Origin: Desulfuromonadaceae bacterium
GTDB taxonomy: Bacteria; Desulfobacterota; Desulfuromonadia; Geobacterales; Pseudopelobacteraceae
Direction of reading: 5' to 3'
Assembly: GCA_028686145.1 (NCBI GenBank)
Contig: JAQUCQ010000184.1
Location: 1 to 6,676 of the forward strand
DNA length: 6,676 nt
Below, one piece after another: positions 5,657 through 6,676 of the stretch. How positions within the stretch are numbered: the first letter of the stretch is position 1; the number at the start of each line of letters is the position of its first letter. A program made the translations under genes and the position numbers. Under the pieces are notes generated by a model. The model did not search any database. It was not told the origin of the DNA and saw nothing but the letters and a program-made list of their open reading frames with translations.

Positions 5657-6515
5657 AGTACCAGCAGTTGCTTAGCTTTTCGGCCTTTTGGTTCTGGTTG
5701 TGTTTTGCTGCAAATTCTTCTGGCGTCATTCTGTTTAGCGACTTGTGTGGTCTTTCAGAATTGTAGTCCAGTCGCCAGTTTTCGATTATCTGTCGTGCGC
5801 TGTTCAGGCTGACAAAGACGTTGTCATTGAGGCATTCGTCTCTGAATTTGCCGTTAAAGCTTTCGATGTATGCGTTTTGAACCGGTTTCCCCGGTTGAAT
5901 AAATCTGAGCCTGACGTTGTTTTCAAAGGCCCACAGATCCAGCGCCTTGCTGATGAATTCCGGCCCGTTGTCAACGGTGATGACTTCCGGCAGGCCTCTG
6001 GTTAAGGCCATACGTTCAAGGATTCTGGCAACCCGTTGGCCGGTCAGCGAGTGGTCTGCTTCAAGTACAGGACATTCTCGGCTGAAGTTGTCTACCACGG
6101 TCAGAACCCGGAAACGTCTGCCGTTGTAGAGGCTGTCTGATACAAAGTCCATGGACCAATGCTGGTTGATCCGTTCCGGTTTATCCATGACCACACGGAG
6201 ATGGCTGATACGCTTTCTACGCTTCTTTAGTCTGAGGGAGAGGCCTTCCTCACGATACAGGCGTTCTGTGCGTTTATGGTTAATCAGGTAGCCTTCCCGA
6301 CGCAGCAGGGTATGCAAACGCGGGGCACCAAATTTGCGCCGCTGTTCGGCCAGTTCACGCAGACGTGATCTGATGGCCTCATCGTTCTTTGGCTTCGCCT
6401 GGTACCGATGACTGCTCCGGCACAGCCCGACTATTACACAGGCCCGTCGCTCACTGAGCTGGTGGATCTCCATGAGGAAGACCACCACCTTCCGCCGGGC
6501 GGCAGGCGTTACCAC
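5655..6515 (-). CDS. IS3-family transposase OrfB (integrase catalytic domain)
   Basis: 286 residues, starting at a GTG (6515) that lies at the frameshift site and therefore probably marks where the -1 frame is entered, not a true initiation codon. The N-terminal half has the HTH_21-like segment (YLINHKRTERLYREEGLSL, about 76-94). The integrase core follows, with the DDE triad D123 (WSMDFVSD), D182 (VDNGPEF) and E218 (YIESFNGK), 35 residues between the last two. The following K and R residues (NGKFRDECLN) and LDYNSERPHKSLN (249-261) are standard for this family. Made as the OrfA-OrfB fusion, it cuts and joins the IS ends by the copy-out/paste-in route known for IS3 elements. It reads in the same direction as the sugar operon. 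It appears complete and functional. Confidence 0.93.
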   Translation of the reverse strand: MVTPAARRKVVVFLMEIHQLSERRACVIVGLCRSSHRYQAKPKNDEAIRSRLRELAEQRRKFGAPRLHTLLRREGYLINHKRTERLYREEGLSLRLKKRRKRISHLRVVMDKPERINQHWSMDFVSDSLYNGRRFRVLTVVDNFSRECPVLEADHSLTGQRVARILERMALTRGLPEVITVDNGPEFISKALDLWAFENNVRLRFIQPGKPVQNAYIESFNGKFRDECLNDNVFVSLNSARQIIENWRLDYNSERPHKSLNRMTPEEFAAKHNQNQKAEKLSNCWY

Positions 6516-6676
6516 TTTTTTGAAAGAACGTCCTTGATGGCTTTGTTCTCAAGCATGCTGTCAGCAAGCATCTGCTTGAGTTTCCGGTTCTCGTCTTCAA
6601 GCTGTTTCAGGCGTTTGGCGTCAGAGACTTCCATGCCGCCAAATTTGCTGCGCCAGTTGTAGAAGGTTACATCACT
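6509..6676 (-). CDS. IS3-family transposase OrfA, C-terminal part (partial at window edge)
   Basis: The last 55 residues are visible, from SDVTFYNWRSKFGG at the right edge to the TAA stop at 6509. The start is the end of the helix-turn-helix (TFYNWRSKFGGMEVSD), followed by the leucine-zipper-like coiled coil (KRLKQLEDENRKLKQMLAD) and MLENKAIKDVLSKKW, the usual IS407-group OrfA ending. OrfA binds the IS ends and supplies the N-terminal part of the frameshift fusion. Whole proteins of the family have about 85-100 residues, so roughly 30-45 are outside. It overlaps OrfB by seven bases. Confidence 0.9.
   Translation of the reverse strand, partial: SDVTFYNWRSKFGGMEVSDAKRLKQLEDENRKLKQMLADSMLENKAIKDVLSKKW
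6515..6521 (-). promoter_or_regulatory. Programmed -1 ribosomal frameshift site (A6G)
   Basis: The minus strand reads AAAAAAG here, in the frame TCA AAA AAG TGG TAA for OrfA. Slipping back one base on A-AAA-AAG turns the next codons into GTG GTA ACG, leading straight into OrfB (VVTPAARRK). This is the standard way IS3-family elements make the OrfAB transposase. Confidence 0.85.

Larger units (their letters stand above)
5639..6676 (-). mobile_element. IS3-family insertion sequence, IS407-like subgroup (partial; one end outside the window)
   Basis: It runs from a terminus at 5639 past the right edge. The visible end begins TGACGTTCCCCC, fitting the IS407-type pattern of TG followed by a C-rich tract. 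It contains the end of OrfA, a programmed frameshift site and a complete OrfB, whose stop is 16 bases from the terminus. The boundary is well supported because the neighbouring transposase relic is readable up to GATGGC at 5631-5636 and stops making sense at 5639. IS407-group elements usually duplicate 4 bp, which would make GCGA (5635-5638) the predicted target duplication; the second copy lies outside the window. Base composition is more GC-rich than the sugar genes. The coding capacity visible appears intact, implying a recent insertion. Confidence 0.85.

Noticed and set aside
1..6676. CRISPR array, tRNA or rRNA genes, toxin-antitoxin or phage-defence system
   Set aside because: No regularly spaced repeats, no tRNA cloverleaf or rRNA-like sequence, and no such protein families were seen on either strand.

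Overview
The window is the edge of a surface-polysaccharide (O-antigen or capsule type) gene cluster from what looks like a Gram-negative bacterium, probably a gammaproteobacterium. That placement rests on the kinds of genes and IS elements present and is not precise. All intact genes read on the minus strand, so the operon runs from right to left. The sugar genes are AT-rich; the insertion sequence at the right end is visibly more GC-rich.

Layout from right to left (5' to 3' of the operon). (1) 5639-6676 is the distal part of an IS3-family element that looks like the IS407 subgroup. It holds the end of OrfA, an A6G frameshift site, a complete OrfB with a DDE triad, and an inner-facing IS terminus. 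(2) 5212-5638 is a heavily decayed plus-strand relic of a different IS3-family transposase, cut by the insertion of the first element. (3) 4329-5138 and 3470-4363 encode the two halves of a split transketolase: the ThDP-binding N-terminal subunit and the pyrimidine-binding/C-terminal subunit, overlapping by 35 nt. (4) 2449-3480 encodes an extended SDR nucleotide-sugar enzyme. (5) 1261-2421 encodes a DegT/DnrJ/EryC1-fold PLP enzyme whose Schiff-base lysine is replaced by histidine. This is the signature of sugar 3-dehydratases such as ColD rather than aminotransferases. (6) 801-1256 encodes a GDP-mannose mannosyl hydrolase-like Nudix enzyme. (7) 1-682 encodes the N-terminal part of a GT-A glycosyltransferase that runs off the left edge.

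Spacing is tight from the transketolase to the Nudix gene (35-nt overlap, 11-nt overlap, 27-nt gap, 4-nt gap), so these five genes look co-transcribed. The glycosyltransferase follows after 118 nt of AT-rich DNA.

How they may work together (inference): a ColD-like enzyme makes a nucleotide-linked 4-keto-3-deoxy sugar, most likely GDP-linked given the Gmm-like Nudix neighbour. The split transketolase could then add a two-carbon ketol unit to the 4-keto carbon, by analogy with YerE in yersiniose synthesis, which uses pyruvate. The SDR would reduce or epimerise the product and the glycosyltransferase would use it. That would give a 4-C-branched 3-deoxy sugar by a transketolase route, the most interesting possibility in the window. 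The genes that would make the nucleotide-sugar precursor (manB/manC, gmd) are not in view.
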